Part shown: in pieces, positions 47,423 to 59,754 of the stretch
Numbering within the stretch: position 1 is the first letter of the stretch
Layout: every line of letters begins with the position of its first letter
DNA from: Lampropedia aestuarii
GTDB lineage: Bacteria; Pseudomonadota; Gammaproteobacteria; Burkholderiales; Burkholderiaceae_C
Direction of reading: 5' to 3'
Assembly: GCF_004803635.1 (NCBI RefSeq)
Contig: NZ_SSWX01000002.1
Coordinates: forward strand, 163,194 to 227,193
Length of the DNA stretch: 64,000 nt
Notes under the pieces: generated by a model
Seen by the model: only the letters and a program-made list of their open reading frames with translations
What the model was told of the DNA's origin: nothing
Database searches by the model: none
Made by a program: the position numbers and the translations under genes

Positions 47423-48304
47423 TTAAGCAACGCCTGATTTTAACGGAACAAAATGAACTGTCTCTAATGCTTGCTGCCGCAAGCCCGAAGGTATTTTGTC
47501 AACCACTATCAACACCTGTCGACCTCCATCGGTTGACGTAGGGGCAACAATTCGCCCCCCCATACCCAATTGGTCTACCCAAGCCTGGGGGATTGCATCG
47601 CCGCCAGCGGCTGAAACAATGGCCGAATATGGCCCGCCAGAGGCAAAACCGGCCATGCCATCACCGAACAACAGGTGCAAATTACTCACACGCAACGGCC
47701 GCAGATTATCACGCGCGCGTTCATGTAAACCACGCACGCGCTCGATCGAATACACTTCTGTGGCCAAATGGCTCATCACGGCTGCCTGATAACCGCAGCC
47801 GGTGCCGACCTCCAAGATACGCCCTGGAATTCGGCCAGCATGGTCTGCATACGCGTACATGATCAATGACAGCATGCGCGCGACAATCGTCGGCTTGGAG
47901 ATGGTTTGCCCATAACCAATTGGCAGGCTATTTTCTTCGTATGCCTGCCCGATCAACGCCGAATCAATGAATGCATGGCGCGGCACGATGCGCATGGCCT
48001 CGATCACTGCCGGATGCATGCCCTCAATCGCCATCAAACGCCTGGCCATGCGTTCGCGCGCCGCCTGCTGGCTAGACGCACTGGCAAATTCTCCAAGATT
48101 GCTGGTGGCAAATGCACTTTGCCCACGCACCATATGGGTTGGCAATGGCGCCAATGCCTGCGAAAACACCGCAGCAGCACCACCAACCGGACGCTCACCG
48201 GAGCGCTCAAACGGGCGATCTGCAGGTCGCGGCACAGGCCGAGGCGAAAGCGCCGAAGGCGGCGGCAAGACCTGCGCGGGAAAACGCGGCTTCTTTTGCG
48301 TCAT
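47423..48304 (-). CDS. pcm: Protein-L-isoaspartate O-methyltransferase
   Basis: 293 aa. It repairs isoaspartyl residues using SAM. The SAM motif is [21 protein letters not shown], and the family block [20 protein letters not shown] lies ahead of it. [24 protein letters not shown] follows. The first ~80 residues are a Pro/Arg-rich extension not seen in E. coli Pcm. Its ATG overlaps the surE stop by four bases. Confidence 0.95.
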   Translation of the reverse strand: MTQKKPRFPAQVLPPPSALSPRPVPRPADRPFERSGERPVGGAAAVFSQALAPLPTHMVRGQSAFATSNLGEFASASSQQAARERMARRLMAIEGMHPAVIEAMRIVPRHAFIDSALIGQAYEENSLPIGYGQTISKPTIVARMLSLIMYAYADHAGRIPGRILEVGTGCGYQAAVMSHLATEVYSIERVRGLHERARDNLRPLRVSNLHLLFGDGMAGFASGGPYSAIVSAAGGDAIPQAWVDQLGMGGRIVAPTSTDGGRQVLIVVDKIPSGLRQQALETVHFVPLKSGVA

Positions 48305-49146
48305 GCCTGGCCTCGTTGCTGTGCCGCACCAGAAGGCGTCAGCGCAATCTGCTCCAGCAAATCACCGGCCATAAAAGAATCCAGCTGCATGCGCGCACGC
48401 CAGTCAACCAGCCCCTGGTGGTCAGTCAAATCGACATGCAAGGGTGTGATCGCCACATGGCCATTGGCTGTCGCATGGAAATCGGTTCCTGGACTGGCAT
48501 CTGAGGCTGCGCCCGATGCGCCGATCCAATACATGGTCTCACCACGCGGATTTTTCTGGCAAATAACCCGCTCAGCTGCATGCCTGCGCCCCAAGCGGCA
48601 CCACTGCAATGGCTTGAGCAAGGTCAAAGGCAAGTTGGGGATATTGACATTGAGCAGCCACGGAGCAGCGCCAATCCAGTCTTGCTGGCGAAGTTGTGCC
48701 ACCACCCCTGCAGCCGCCTGCGCAGCGGCAGACAGTTGGTCCCAGTCTTTGTCGACCAGCGAAAAAGCCAACGACGGAATGCCAAACAAATAGCCTTCCA
48801 TCGCCGCCCCCACGGTGCCAGAGTAAATCGTGTCATCGCCCATATTGGCACCGTTATTGATGCCGGAGACCACCAAGTCAGGGCGGTAATCGAGCAAACC
48901 GGTCAAAGCCACATGCACGCAATCGGCCGGTGTGCCATTGACATAACGAAAGCCGTTGTGGGCGCTGTTGTGCACATACAGCGGCGCATTTAAAGTCAGC
49001 GCATTGGATTTAGCGCTGTTGTTGTGCTCAGGAGCCACCACCTCGACTTGGGTATGCGGCAAGACGGCCAAGGCTTCCGCCAAAGCCACGATGCCTGGCG
49101 CCAAATAGCCATCGTCGTTACACAACAGAATTTTCAATTGATCCAC
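48301..49146 (-). CDS. surE: 5'/3'-nucleotidase SurE
   Basis: 281 aa, GTG start at 49146 preceded by AAAGGCGG. Metal site motif [14 protein letters not shown] with the conserved Asp pair; [25 protein letters not shown] is the family signature. The C-terminal part has [12 protein letters not shown]. SurE dephosphorylates nucleoside monophosphates in stationary phase. It is coupled with pcm and nlpD. Confidence 0.97.
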   Translation of the reverse strand: MDQLKILLCNDDGYLAPGIVALAEALAVLPHTQVEVVAPEHNNSAKSNALTLNAPLYVHNSAHNGFRYVNGTPADCVHVALTGLLDYRPDLVVSGINNGANMGDDTIYSGTVGAAMEGYLFGIPSLAFSLVDKDWDQLSAAAQAAAGVVAQLRQQDWIGAAPWLLNVNIPNLPLTLLKPLQWCRLGRRHAAERVICQKNPRGETMYWIGASGAASDASPGTDFHATANGHVAITPLHVDLTDHQGLVDWRARMQLDSFMAGDLLEQIALTPSGAAQQRGQA

Positions 49147-49172
49147 GCGAACACCGCCTTTACCATCATTTC

Positions 49173-49814
49173 TCAGGGCCCAAACAAGGCATCGATCTGG
49201 TCATCCCACAACACGGTATGCACCTGCCATGTTTGCACTGGCTTGTAAAAAGTGCAGCCTATGCGCAAGGCGTGGTATTGCATTTTGACCAAATACCAAT
49301 GCTGAACCAGGCTTTTTCCTGCATCGCGCGAGCGCACCCACTCGTAACCCACAATCGGGCCATAGCTGGCCGTCAACTGGACTAATTGGGCCTGCGTTTG
49401 AGACACCAGTCGCGTGAGCTCCTCCTTGGACAGCGGCCAATATGGTGCCAGCTCATCAAAAGCCTGTTTGGCTTGTCCTGATGCCAATTGCGCTACAGCC
49501 GCCTCGCATAAATTGCGCGTTTGCGCACTGGAGTTGAGCAACGCTCCACCCCAGTCTGCATCGCGCACAGCCGGCTTGGGCGACTGCATGGGCAACAGCG
49601 AAGCCGCACCTTGCTCAATAGGCTGCTGCATGATGGGCGTATCCATCAAAGGAATAAAGTCATCTTCAGGCATGGCTGGCTGCCCATAAGCGACAGGCCC
49701 AACCAAGCCCGCTGCGACCACACACGCAACGACCCAGCGCTGCGCCACTATACCAAGGCGCAGCAGCGGTGCATGTCCCTGACGGCAGTCACCTTGCATA
49801 AAAAACACGGACAC
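49173..49814 (-). CDS. Secreted protein of unknown function next to surE
   Basis: 213 aa using the GTG at 49814, four bases after GGGAGG; a GTG at 49808 or ATG at 49799 are alternatives. A signal-peptide-like segment ([19 protein letters not shown]) precedes a Pro/Met-rich stretch and a conserved-looking C-terminal half: [57 protein letters not shown] and [18 protein letters not shown]. The fold looks like a small NTF2/DUF-type domain, but I do not recognise it. It lies between sspB and surE on one strand. Confidence 0.75.
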   Translation of the reverse strand: MSVFFMQGDCRQGHAPLLRLGIVAQRWVVACVVAAGLVGPVAYGQPAMPEDDFIPLMDTPIMQQPIEQGAASLLPMQSPKPAVRDADWGGALLNSSAQTRNLCEAAVAQLASGQAKQAFDELAPYWPLSKEELTRLVSQTQAQLVQLTASYGPIVGYEWVRSRDAGKSLVQHWYLVKMQYHALRIGCTFYKPVQTWQVHTVLWDDQIDALFGP

Positions 49815-49850
49815 GAAACCTCCCAATGCAGCATAGCGCGCATAAAAGCC

Positions 49851-50426
49851 CTACTTGACCAACCGCAATGAGGGACGCTTAGCGCCCTTTCCACCGCCAG
49901 GTGGCTCAGGCTCATCGCTTTTGGCCTTTGGTTTACTTTTACGTGCAGTAGGTTCCAAAGATTGCAATTTGGGCTTTGAGGGCGCAACTGGCGCAGCACT
50001 GGCATCCAGCAATTCAACAGACTCTGCCTCATCCGTATCCTGGGTCTGCCCCGCCAACTCCAGCGCAGCAGCGCCACGGCCCGGTGCAGGCATATCAAGT
50101 ACCGCATCGACCACAGTGAAAGCCATGCCCTGGCCGTTTTCACTGGCATAAATGGCCATAACCCGGTGAATAGGCACAACGATGTGGCGTGGCACACCAC
50201 CAAAGCGGGCCTGGAACTCGATGTATTCATTGCCCATCTCCAGCTTGGCGGTGGCGCCATAGCTGACATTGAGCACAATCTCGCCGTTGCGAACAAACTC
50301 AGGCGGCACTTGCACCGAGCCATCTACCTTGACTGCCAGATAGGGCGTGAAGCCGTTATCCGTGCACCACTCATGCAGAGCGCGCAGCAAATACGGTTGG
50401 GTCGATGGCAATGCTTCAGAAGTCAT
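49851..50426 (-). CDS. sspB: ClpXP protease specificity-enhancing factor SspB
   Basis: 191 aa from the ATG at 50426 (MTSEALPSTQPYLL). SspB delivers ssrA-tagged and other substrates to ClpXP. The N-terminal substrate-binding domain shows RALHEWCTDNGFTPYLAVKV, EIVLNVSYGATAKLEMGNEYIEFQARFGG and VPIHRVMAIYASENGQGM. A long flexible Pro/Ala/Lys linker leads to the C-terminal ClpX-binding motif RPSLRLVK. It follows sspA with a terminator between. Confidence 0.96.
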   Translation of the reverse strand: MTSEALPSTQPYLLRALHEWCTDNGFTPYLAVKVDGSVQVPPEFVRNGEIVLNVSYGATAKLEMGNEYIEFQARFGGVPRHIVVPIHRVMAIYASENGQGMAFTVVDAVLDMPAPGRGAAALELAGQTQDTDEAESVELLDASAAPVAPSKPKLQSLEPTARKSKPKAKSDEPEPPGGGKGAKRPSLRLVK

Positions 50427-50522
50427 GATGTGGAAGGTAACGACAAAAAGAGCCTGCCTCTGCCCGCACGCTACAAACCGTGCGGCCGCAGGCCTCATAA
50501 ACAAAAAGCATACCCTAACACT

Positions 50523-50547
50523 AAAAATGGCCAGAAAACTGGCCATT
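50523..50547 (-). terminator. Terminator between sspA and sspB
   Basis: AATGGCCAG and CTGGCCATT (50526-50534 and 50539-50547) form a perfect 9-bp stem with a four-base loop. On the minus strand it is followed by TTTAG, directly after the sspA stop. Confidence 0.7.
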
Positions 50548-50559
50548 GTGTTTATTTGC

Positions 50560-51159
50560 TTAGCGGCGCATGACTTTTTCGGAAGGCGTCAGCGCTTCAA
50601 TATACGCAGGCCGGGAAAACAGGCGCTCTGCATACTTGAGCAAAGGCGCAGCGTTGCGGCTGAGTTCAATGCCGTAGTGCTCCAGACGCCACAGCAGCGG
50701 TGCAATCGCCACATCCAGCATCGAGAAATTCTCTCCCAGCATGTATTTGTTTTTGATAAAGTTCGGGGCCAACTGCGTCAGGCGATCGCGGATGTGCGCA
50801 CGGGCCTTATCCTGGGCCTTGGCTTCGCCAGACTCCAGTGTTGCGACATGCACAAACAGCTCTTTCTCGAAGTTCAGCAAGAACAAACGCACGCGGGCGC
50901 GGTCAACCGGATCACCAGGCATCAGTTGAGGATGAGGAAAACGCTCGTCGATGTACTCGTTGATGATGTTTGATTCATACAGAATCAAATCACGCTCCAC
51001 CAAAATAGGCACCTGACCATACGGATTCATCACATTGATGTCATCTGGCTTGTTGAACAGATCGACATCACGGATTTCAAAATCCATGCCCTTTTCAAAC
51101 AACACAAAGCGGCAGCGGTGCGAGAACGGGCAGGTCGTGCCCGAGTACAAAACCATCAT
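50560..51159 (-). CDS. sspA: Stringent starvation protein A, GST-fold
   Basis: 199 aa. The N-terminal thioredoxin-like GST domain is VLYSGTTCPFSHRCRFVLFEKGMDFEI and the cis-Pro region is PYGQVPILVERDLILYESNIINEYIDERFPHP. The C-terminal helical domain includes MLDVAIAPLLWRLEHYGI. SspA binds RNA polymerase. In Comamonadaceae it usually follows petABC; those genes are not here and a terminator-like hairpin sits in its leader. Confidence 0.96.
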   Translation of the reverse strand: MMVLYSGTTCPFSHRCRFVLFEKGMDFEIRDVDLFNKPDDINVMNPYGQVPILVERDLILYESNIINEYIDERFPHPQLMPGDPVDRARVRLFLLNFEKELFVHVATLESGEAKAQDKARAHIRDRLTQLAPNFIKNKYMLGENFSMLDVAIAPLLWRLEHYGIELSRNAAPLLKYAERLFSRPAYIEALTPSEKVMRR

Positions 51160-51177
51160 TGGGGGGAATTCCTCAAA

Positions 51178-51211
51178 AAATAAAAGAGTGGATTGCGAAT
51201 GAAACCACTCT
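51178..51211 (-). terminator. Terminator-like hairpin in the sspA leader
   Basis: On the minus strand AGAGTGG (51211-51205) pairs with CCACTCT (51191-51185), followed by TTTATTTTTT. It lies 25 bp before the sspA start with no gene upstream on that strand, so it would act as an attenuator or be a relic. Confidence 0.65.
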
Positions 51212-51518
51212 GTACGGCGGCATCATACAAAATTCCAGATGGCAATTTCAAGCCCCAGCTTGCAGATAAATCGCAGCCAATGCCTGCCAATCATCGCTAA
51301 AACACAAAAAAACGCCAATCACCGCCCATAGCACGCATACAAATGTCATCAACGAAACGATTGGCAAAGGATCTTTGCTGCCGCACATCAATCAGATACA
51401 AACAAGCTCTATACAACAAACGGGGGATGTCTAAGAACGTGTTTACGTTCTAACTGCCACCCCACCACCTCTCCCAATTACTTCAAGCTGCCGCTGGCAC
51501 CATTACAGCCATTCACTT
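51212..51518. other. Intergenic region between sspA and a divergent gene
   Basis: A 307-bp divergent region with no supported gene. It contains the 24-bp palindrome copy at 51431-51453 and an 8-bp inverted repeat (TGCCAATC / GATTGGCA, near 51286 and 51360). Promoters for sspA and for the plus-strand gene at 51519 are expected here. Confidence 0.5.
51431..51453. repeat. 24-bp palindromic repeat, copy 2
   Basis: It begins CTAAGAACGTGTTTACGTTC and differs from the 3397-3420 copy at one internal base and at the right end. Confidence 0.75.
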
Positions 51519-52043
51519 ATGACTAATTCACAACGTTCACTCACCAACACCTCTTCAACACGCCGCCTGGCCTGCGCTGCAGTACTGCTTGCCTGCGTGA
51601 ACCTGCACGCCCAAACGCCAAGCGCGCCAGCAGCAAACCCCATCCAACCCAAGGACGGCCTGTGGAACTGGACAATGGGTGCAATGCAGTCCAGCGCCAG
51701 CTGCATGCCCGGTGTGGCCCAGTCGCTGGCCCAGTTGCTGCCACAACAGCGCAGCGAACAAGTGCAATTTGATACGCCGTTTCACCCAGCCCAACTGGTC
51801 AAGGACTCGGCCATCTCTTGGCAGCAGCGCAGCCCCAACCATTTCATTGCGGTTGCCAATGGCATCACAGTGCAAGGCTTCCCATTGCCTCTGAACGCCA
51901 GGTACGAGCTGTTTGTGCTCAGCCCCACCCGCATGCGCGGCGATGCCACGGTAGAGATGAACGTCTGGCAAGTTTGCAAAGTGCAAGCGCCCTTTGATTT
52001 CGAGCGCCAAGAGCAAGCCACCCCAGCGGCCAGAACGCGCTAG
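51519..52043 (+). CDS. Secreted protein of unknown function
   Basis: 174 aa. A signal peptide is likely (RRLACAAVLLACVNLHA, cleavage before QTPSAP). The mature part starts with DGLWNWTMGAMQSSASC and ends with WQVCKVQAPFDFERQ; two cysteines could form a disulfide. The GLW start and late Cys recall DUF3617 proteins, but the match is weak by eye. No clear ribosome binding site is seen. It lies 99 bp upstream of pyrG on the same strand. Confidence 0.65.
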   Translation: MTNSQRSLTNTSSTRRLACAAVLLACVNLHAQTPSAPAANPIQPKDGLWNWTMGAMQSSASCMPGVAQSLAQLLPQQRSEQVQFDTPFHPAQLVKDSAISWQQRSPNHFIAVANGITVQGFPLPLNARYELFVLSPTRMRGDATVEMNVWQVCKVQAPFDFERQEQATPAARTR

Positions 52044-52087
52044 TGGCAAACGACCAAGGCTTTAGCAAGGTCAAAAAACGGTAAAGC

Positions 52088-52116
52088 CTGAACAAGACTG
52101 CAAACGGTTTTATAAT
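52088..52116 (+). promoter_or_regulatory. Likely sigma-70 promoter for pyrG
   Basis: A perfect -10 hexamer TATAAT lies at 52111-52116, with a weak -35 (CTGAAC) about 17 bp upstream. Distance to the pyrG ATG is 26 bp. Confidence 0.55.
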
Positions 52117-52121
52117 CGTAA

Positions 52122-54664
<2,543 letters not shown>

Positions 54665-54667
<3 letters not shown>

Positions 54668-54721
54668 TGGGCAAAAGTAATGGGCAAAAGCGCAAGAGCA
54701 GCGATGCATCACTGCATCGCT
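54665..54721. repeat. 13-bp tandem duplication and hairpin after kdsA
   Basis: TAATGGGCAAAAG occurs twice head to tail (54665-54677, 54678-54690), the first copy including the kdsA stop codon. A perfect 9-bp hairpin follows (54700-54708 with 54713-54721, loop TCAC) without a T run. Confidence 0.8.
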
Positions 54722-54929
54722 CAATCCAACGCTGTCATGCCCCAACTAGCGCAATGGCTCCGCATCCAAAGACACAACGAGCGGCTTTTCTGAAAACCAT
54801 CGCGCAGGCAGATCAAAAGCACATTGTGCTTCGTGCTTGGCCACGATTGATTCGAAGCGGGAAATCTTCAAGCATCTTTTAATTCAGATTGTTATCACTG
54901 TTAATTAATTTACAGCCAGGAATACTGCC

Positions 54930-55751
54930 ATGAAAGTCCATACACAACAGTTCTCGCGCGTCACACCTTTGGCTCTTGCGCTTACATCAAGCATTCTTCT
55001 TGCAGGTTGCTTGGGCGGCTCTAGCGAAGACCCGTTCAAACCAAATCCTGACAACCCAGGCACCCCCGCTGACACAGCCGCGTCCTGCTTTGACAATGCG
55101 CTGAACTACACAGCCGGCAGAGCCATTGAGCTGGGCTACACGAACTACGCCATCACACCAGAAGAATTGAGGCCATCGGCGGCCATGATTCGAGTCCTTG
55201 GCAATGCAGCCAGCTTTGAGGGGCAAACCAACTTGCTGCAGATCGAAGACATCCGTGGCTCCATTCTTGCCAACGCAGTGAATTCCTGGCAAACAGACCT
55301 TGACACCTATATACAGCGCCCTATTCCCAGCACGGGCATTGTTACCACTGTAGGCACGGTTTCCAAAACCACGCGCAACAACAATACATCGCCCGCAGAA
55401 GTAACGATCACGACCATCTACAATCCGGCCATCACAGACCAGCGCCGAACACTGAGAGTCAATCAATCGCTCACTCAAAACCTGTCAGGCACGGAAAAGA
55501 GGACCACCCCCGCCACCAGCAACCAGGAGGCGGTTGAAACCTCAGAACCCTTCTCCTACGCCCGAACCATCACCTTTCTCGGCAAGGAAAACCAGTCCAT
55601 TGGTACGCTAAATGTAGAAGCGTGCAGGTTTAAAACAACCTCAGCTGGTCAACCAGACATCACCGAATGGGTGTATCGCGGTCAGACCATTCGTAAAGAA
55701 AGCAACGGCAGCCTGGTCGAACAGGTCACCGGCTTTACACCATCTTCTTAA
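54930..55751 (+). CDS. Lipoprotein of unknown function between kdsA and eno
   Basis: 273 aa. Signal peptide with lipobox ILLAGC; the lipidated Cys is at about residue 27, followed by a Gly/Ser/Pro/Asp-rich linker. The remainder is Thr/Ser/Asn-rich with beta-prone segments (VTTVGTVSKTTRNNN, EVTITTIYNPAITDQRRT) and two cysteines, one in ASCFDNALNY and one in VEACRFKTT. No known domain is recognised. Its base and residue use (Asn, Thr, lower GC, AT-rich upstream) differ from the flanking housekeeping genes. Confidence 0.8.
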   Translation: MKVHTQQFSRVTPLALALTSSILLAGCLGGSSEDPFKPNPDNPGTPADTAASCFDNALNYTAGRAIELGYTNYAITPEELRPSAAMIRVLGNAASFEGQTNLLQIEDIRGSILANAVNSWQTDLDTYIQRPIPSTGIVTTVGTVSKTTRNNNTSPAEVTITTIYNPAITDQRRTLRVNQSLTQNLSGTEKRTTPATSNQEAVETSEPFSYARTITFLGKENQSIGTLNVEACRFKTTSAGQPDITEWVYRGQTIRKESNGSLVEQVTGFTPSS

Positions 55752-55776
55752 GCTCCCACTAAAGGCTCCAACCACC

Positions 55777-57388
<1,612 letters not shown>

Positions 57389-57410
57389 TTTTCACCATTA
57401 ACTTGGCCAA

Positions 57411-57440
57411 AGCAGACAGCCCCAGCAGGGGCTGCTGCTT
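57411..57440. other. Hairpin between eno and ftsB
   Basis: CAGCCCC and GGGGCTG form a 7-bp stem around AGCA, extended by AGCAG/CTGCT. There is no T run. It lies just before the ftsB start and may limit readthrough or mark an RNA end. Confidence 0.5.
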
Positions 57441-57455
57441 GGCACACACCTCACC

Positions 57456-57740
57456 ATGTTGCGACTTCGCTATCTAGCCACCTTGGGTTTGCTCGGATTG
57501 CTGGCTTGGTTCCAGTGGCAAATCTGGACCGGTCACGGCAGTTACCCCACTGTCGAGCTGATGCGTGAGGAAATTGTGAAGCAAAAAAGCTCCAACCAAT
57601 TGATGCGTCAGGACAATGAGCGCCTGGCCAACGACATCGCCGACCTGCGCGATGGCCGCGAAAAAATGGAAGAAATTGCACGCCAGGAATTGGGCATGAT
57701 CAAACCCAATGAAGTGTTTGTGCAGTACACCAAGCCTTAA
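57456..57740 (+). CDS. ftsB: Cell division protein FtsB
   Basis: 94 aa. One N-terminal membrane helix (YLATLGLLGLLAWFQWQIW) followed by a leucine-zipper-like coiled coil (LMREEIVKQKSSNQLMRQDNERL) and EEIARQELGMIKPNEVFVQ, the family's ending. FtsB joins FtsQ and FtsL in the divisome. It follows eno as in most proteobacteria. Confidence 0.96.
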   Translation: MLRLRYLATLGLLGLLAWFQWQIWTGHGSYPTVELMREEIVKQKSSNQLMRQDNERLANDIADLRDGREKMEEIARQELGMIKPNEVFVQYTKP

Positions 57741-58450
57741 AGCCCCTACCGCTTGCCGCTCAAGCAGCGGCTTCTACTTCACCCTCAGTGGCGACGCCTT
57801 TCTGGGCACATTCAGGCCATGCTTAGCAGGCCATTGGTTCTGCTCGATCGCGTTGAATGCACACAAAGCCCTGCATGGGCCGCCTGGTCTCAACGGCAGC
57901 CCGCAAGCCCAGGCCATGTCGATTGAACAGGCCAATGCAGCTTGGCCCTCTCAACACTGGTATTTCAAGACCAGCATCCTATTCCTCGGATCGCCATCAA
58001 AGTCTCCACCGCACGGGACTTTTGGATAGATCACTCGTTGCACGGCGTTATAGCTTCCAGCTGAATGCGCGGCTGTGCCAACTCGCACCACCGGACGCGG
58101 TGTAAAGCATCTTCGAGCAGTCAATCTCACAATGCTGCAGACATCTTCCGTGCGGTCACCTTAGCACCTGTTCACCATCTCCATGCAGACCGCGTTGAGA
58201 TGATGAAAAGCAGATGATGAAAAGCTGTTGAATGCCGGATCGAAGGCATCGACACATACACATTCAGGGCTGTGGAGGCCTAGGGATAACACTGTGCGCA
58301 GCTGAAACATACATGAACGCACTCTGTTTATTTGAAATGATGGCTGCTCCAAATGCTGAAACACCAGGCTTGCAAAGACGCTACTCACTGGCGCGCGCAA
58401 CTGGGCACAGCGAGGCACGCACCACCATCACAACAACAGGAGATACGCCC
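57741..58450. other. 710-bp gene-free region
   Basis: No supported gene. Near the left end GCCGCT/AGCGGC (57755-57771) may weakly terminate ftsB. Short frames exist on both strands but look like chance. It contains a 14-bp tandem duplication (AGATGATGAAAAGC at 58198-58211 and 58212-58225) and a 13-mer at 58170 shared with 17696. The binding-protein promoter should lie at its right end. Confidence 0.6.
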
Positions 58451-59701
58451 ATGGCCCACCCCGGCGCACGCACCCTACTGGCCCTTGCTGCCGCAGCGAG
58501 CACGCTGCTGCCTACAAGCCACAGCATGGCCGAGACCATCAAAATTGCCTACATCGACCCTTTGAGTGGGCCATTTGCCCCAGTAGGCCAAAGCATGCTC
58601 AACCACTGGCAGTTCATTGCCGACATGGCCAACTCGCAACAATGGGCTGGTGAGCACCGATTCGAGGTCACTGGTTTTGACAATAAAGGCAGCCCGCAGG
58701 AATCGCTGGCCTTGCTCAAAACAGCGGTAGACCAGGGCTACCGCTACGTCACACAAGGCGTAGGCTCCAGTGCCGCTGTGGCCTTGACTGAGGCGATCAA
58801 AAAACACAATGAACGCAATCCGGGCCAGGAATTGCTGTTTCTCAATTACGCCTCTAACGACCCTGACCTCACCAATAGCAAATGCAATTACTGGCATTTC
58901 CGCCTGGATGCCAACTCGGACATGAAGATCGAGGCCTTGACCGAGGTACTGGCTGCCAACCCAGAAATCAAAAAAATCTATTTGATCAACCAGGATTTCT
59001 CCTTTGGCCACCAAGTCGCGCGTGGTGCCAAAGAGGCACTGCAGCGCAAGCGCCCAGACATTGAAATCGTCGGGGAAAGCCTGCACCCCAGCGGCCAGGT
59101 CAAGGATTTCTCGCCTTATGTGGCCAAGATGATCCAATCCGGTGCGCAAGCGGTGGTCACTGGCAATTACGGCGCGGACTTGGCCTTGCTTGCTCGCGCA
59201 GCCCATGATCTCGGCTTGCAGGCCGACTTCTACACCATCTATGGCTCGACCACTGGCGGCCCAAGAGCGATTGGCCAGGCAGGTGCTGACCGCGTCAAAT
59301 TTGTTGGCAGTTGGCATCCGAACAATGCTGGCTTTGTCGGAGAAGACATTGCCAATGCCTACCGCGCCAAATACAACGACGACTTTATTGGCGCAGCGAC
59401 CTATGCAGGCATTGCGATGCTGTCCAAAGCCGCCACCAACACCCAATCGACCGACCCAGTCCAAATTGCAGCTGCGCTTGAAGGCATCACCGTGACCAGC
59501 CTCAACGGCGAGGTGACGATGCGCGCCAGCGACCACCAGGCCCAGCAGCCCTTGTATGTAGCGACCTGGACCCAGGTCAACGGCCAGAACGTCAAATATG
59601 AGCAGGAAGGCACTGGTCTGGGCTGGCGCACCGACCTGCGCTTGGATGCCGATCGTGTCATGCGCGACACCAGTTGCGAGATGACCCGGCCACACTCGTG
59701 A
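58451..59701 (+). CDS. Branched-chain amino acid-type ABC substrate-binding protein
   Basis: 416 aa from the ATG at 58451, eight bases after AGGAG. Signal peptide (LLALAAAASTLLPTSHSMA) followed by the periplasmic binding fold of the LivJ/LivK family: IKIAYIDPLSGPFAPVGQSML, FDNKGSPQESLALLKTAVDQG, YVTQGVGSSAAVALTEAI and YLINQDFSFGHQVARGAKEAL. No LivHMGF permease or ATPase genes are adjacent. The acyl-CoA synthetase 53 bp on hints that its ligand may be an organic acid rather than an amino acid (inference). Confidence 0.9.
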   Translation: MAHPGARTLLALAAAASTLLPTSHSMAETIKIAYIDPLSGPFAPVGQSMLNHWQFIADMANSQQWAGEHRFEVTGFDNKGSPQESLALLKTAVDQGYRYVTQGVGSSAAVALTEAIKKHNERNPGQELLFLNYASNDPDLTNSKCNYWHFRLDANSDMKIEALTEVLAANPEIKKIYLINQDFSFGHQVARGAKEALQRKRPDIEIVGESLHPSGQVKDFSPYVAKMIQSGAQAVVTGNYGADLALLARAAHDLGLQADFYTIYGSTTGGPRAIGQAGADRVKFVGSWHPNNAGFVGEDIANAYRAKYNDDFIGAATYAGIAMLSKAATNTQSTDPVQIAAALEGITVTSLNGEVTMRASDHQAQQPLYVATWTQVNGQNVKYEQEGTGLGWRTDLRLDADRVMRDTSCEMTRPHS

Positions 59702-59754
59702 GCACACCTTGCCGCCCCACTCGCACTTTGCCTTTGACCACTACACCACAGACT

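Noticed and set aside
57709..58029. Plus-strand 106-aa frame after ftsB
   Set aside because: It overlaps the ftsB end, has no ribosome binding site or domain and is broken by a weak terminator hairpin.
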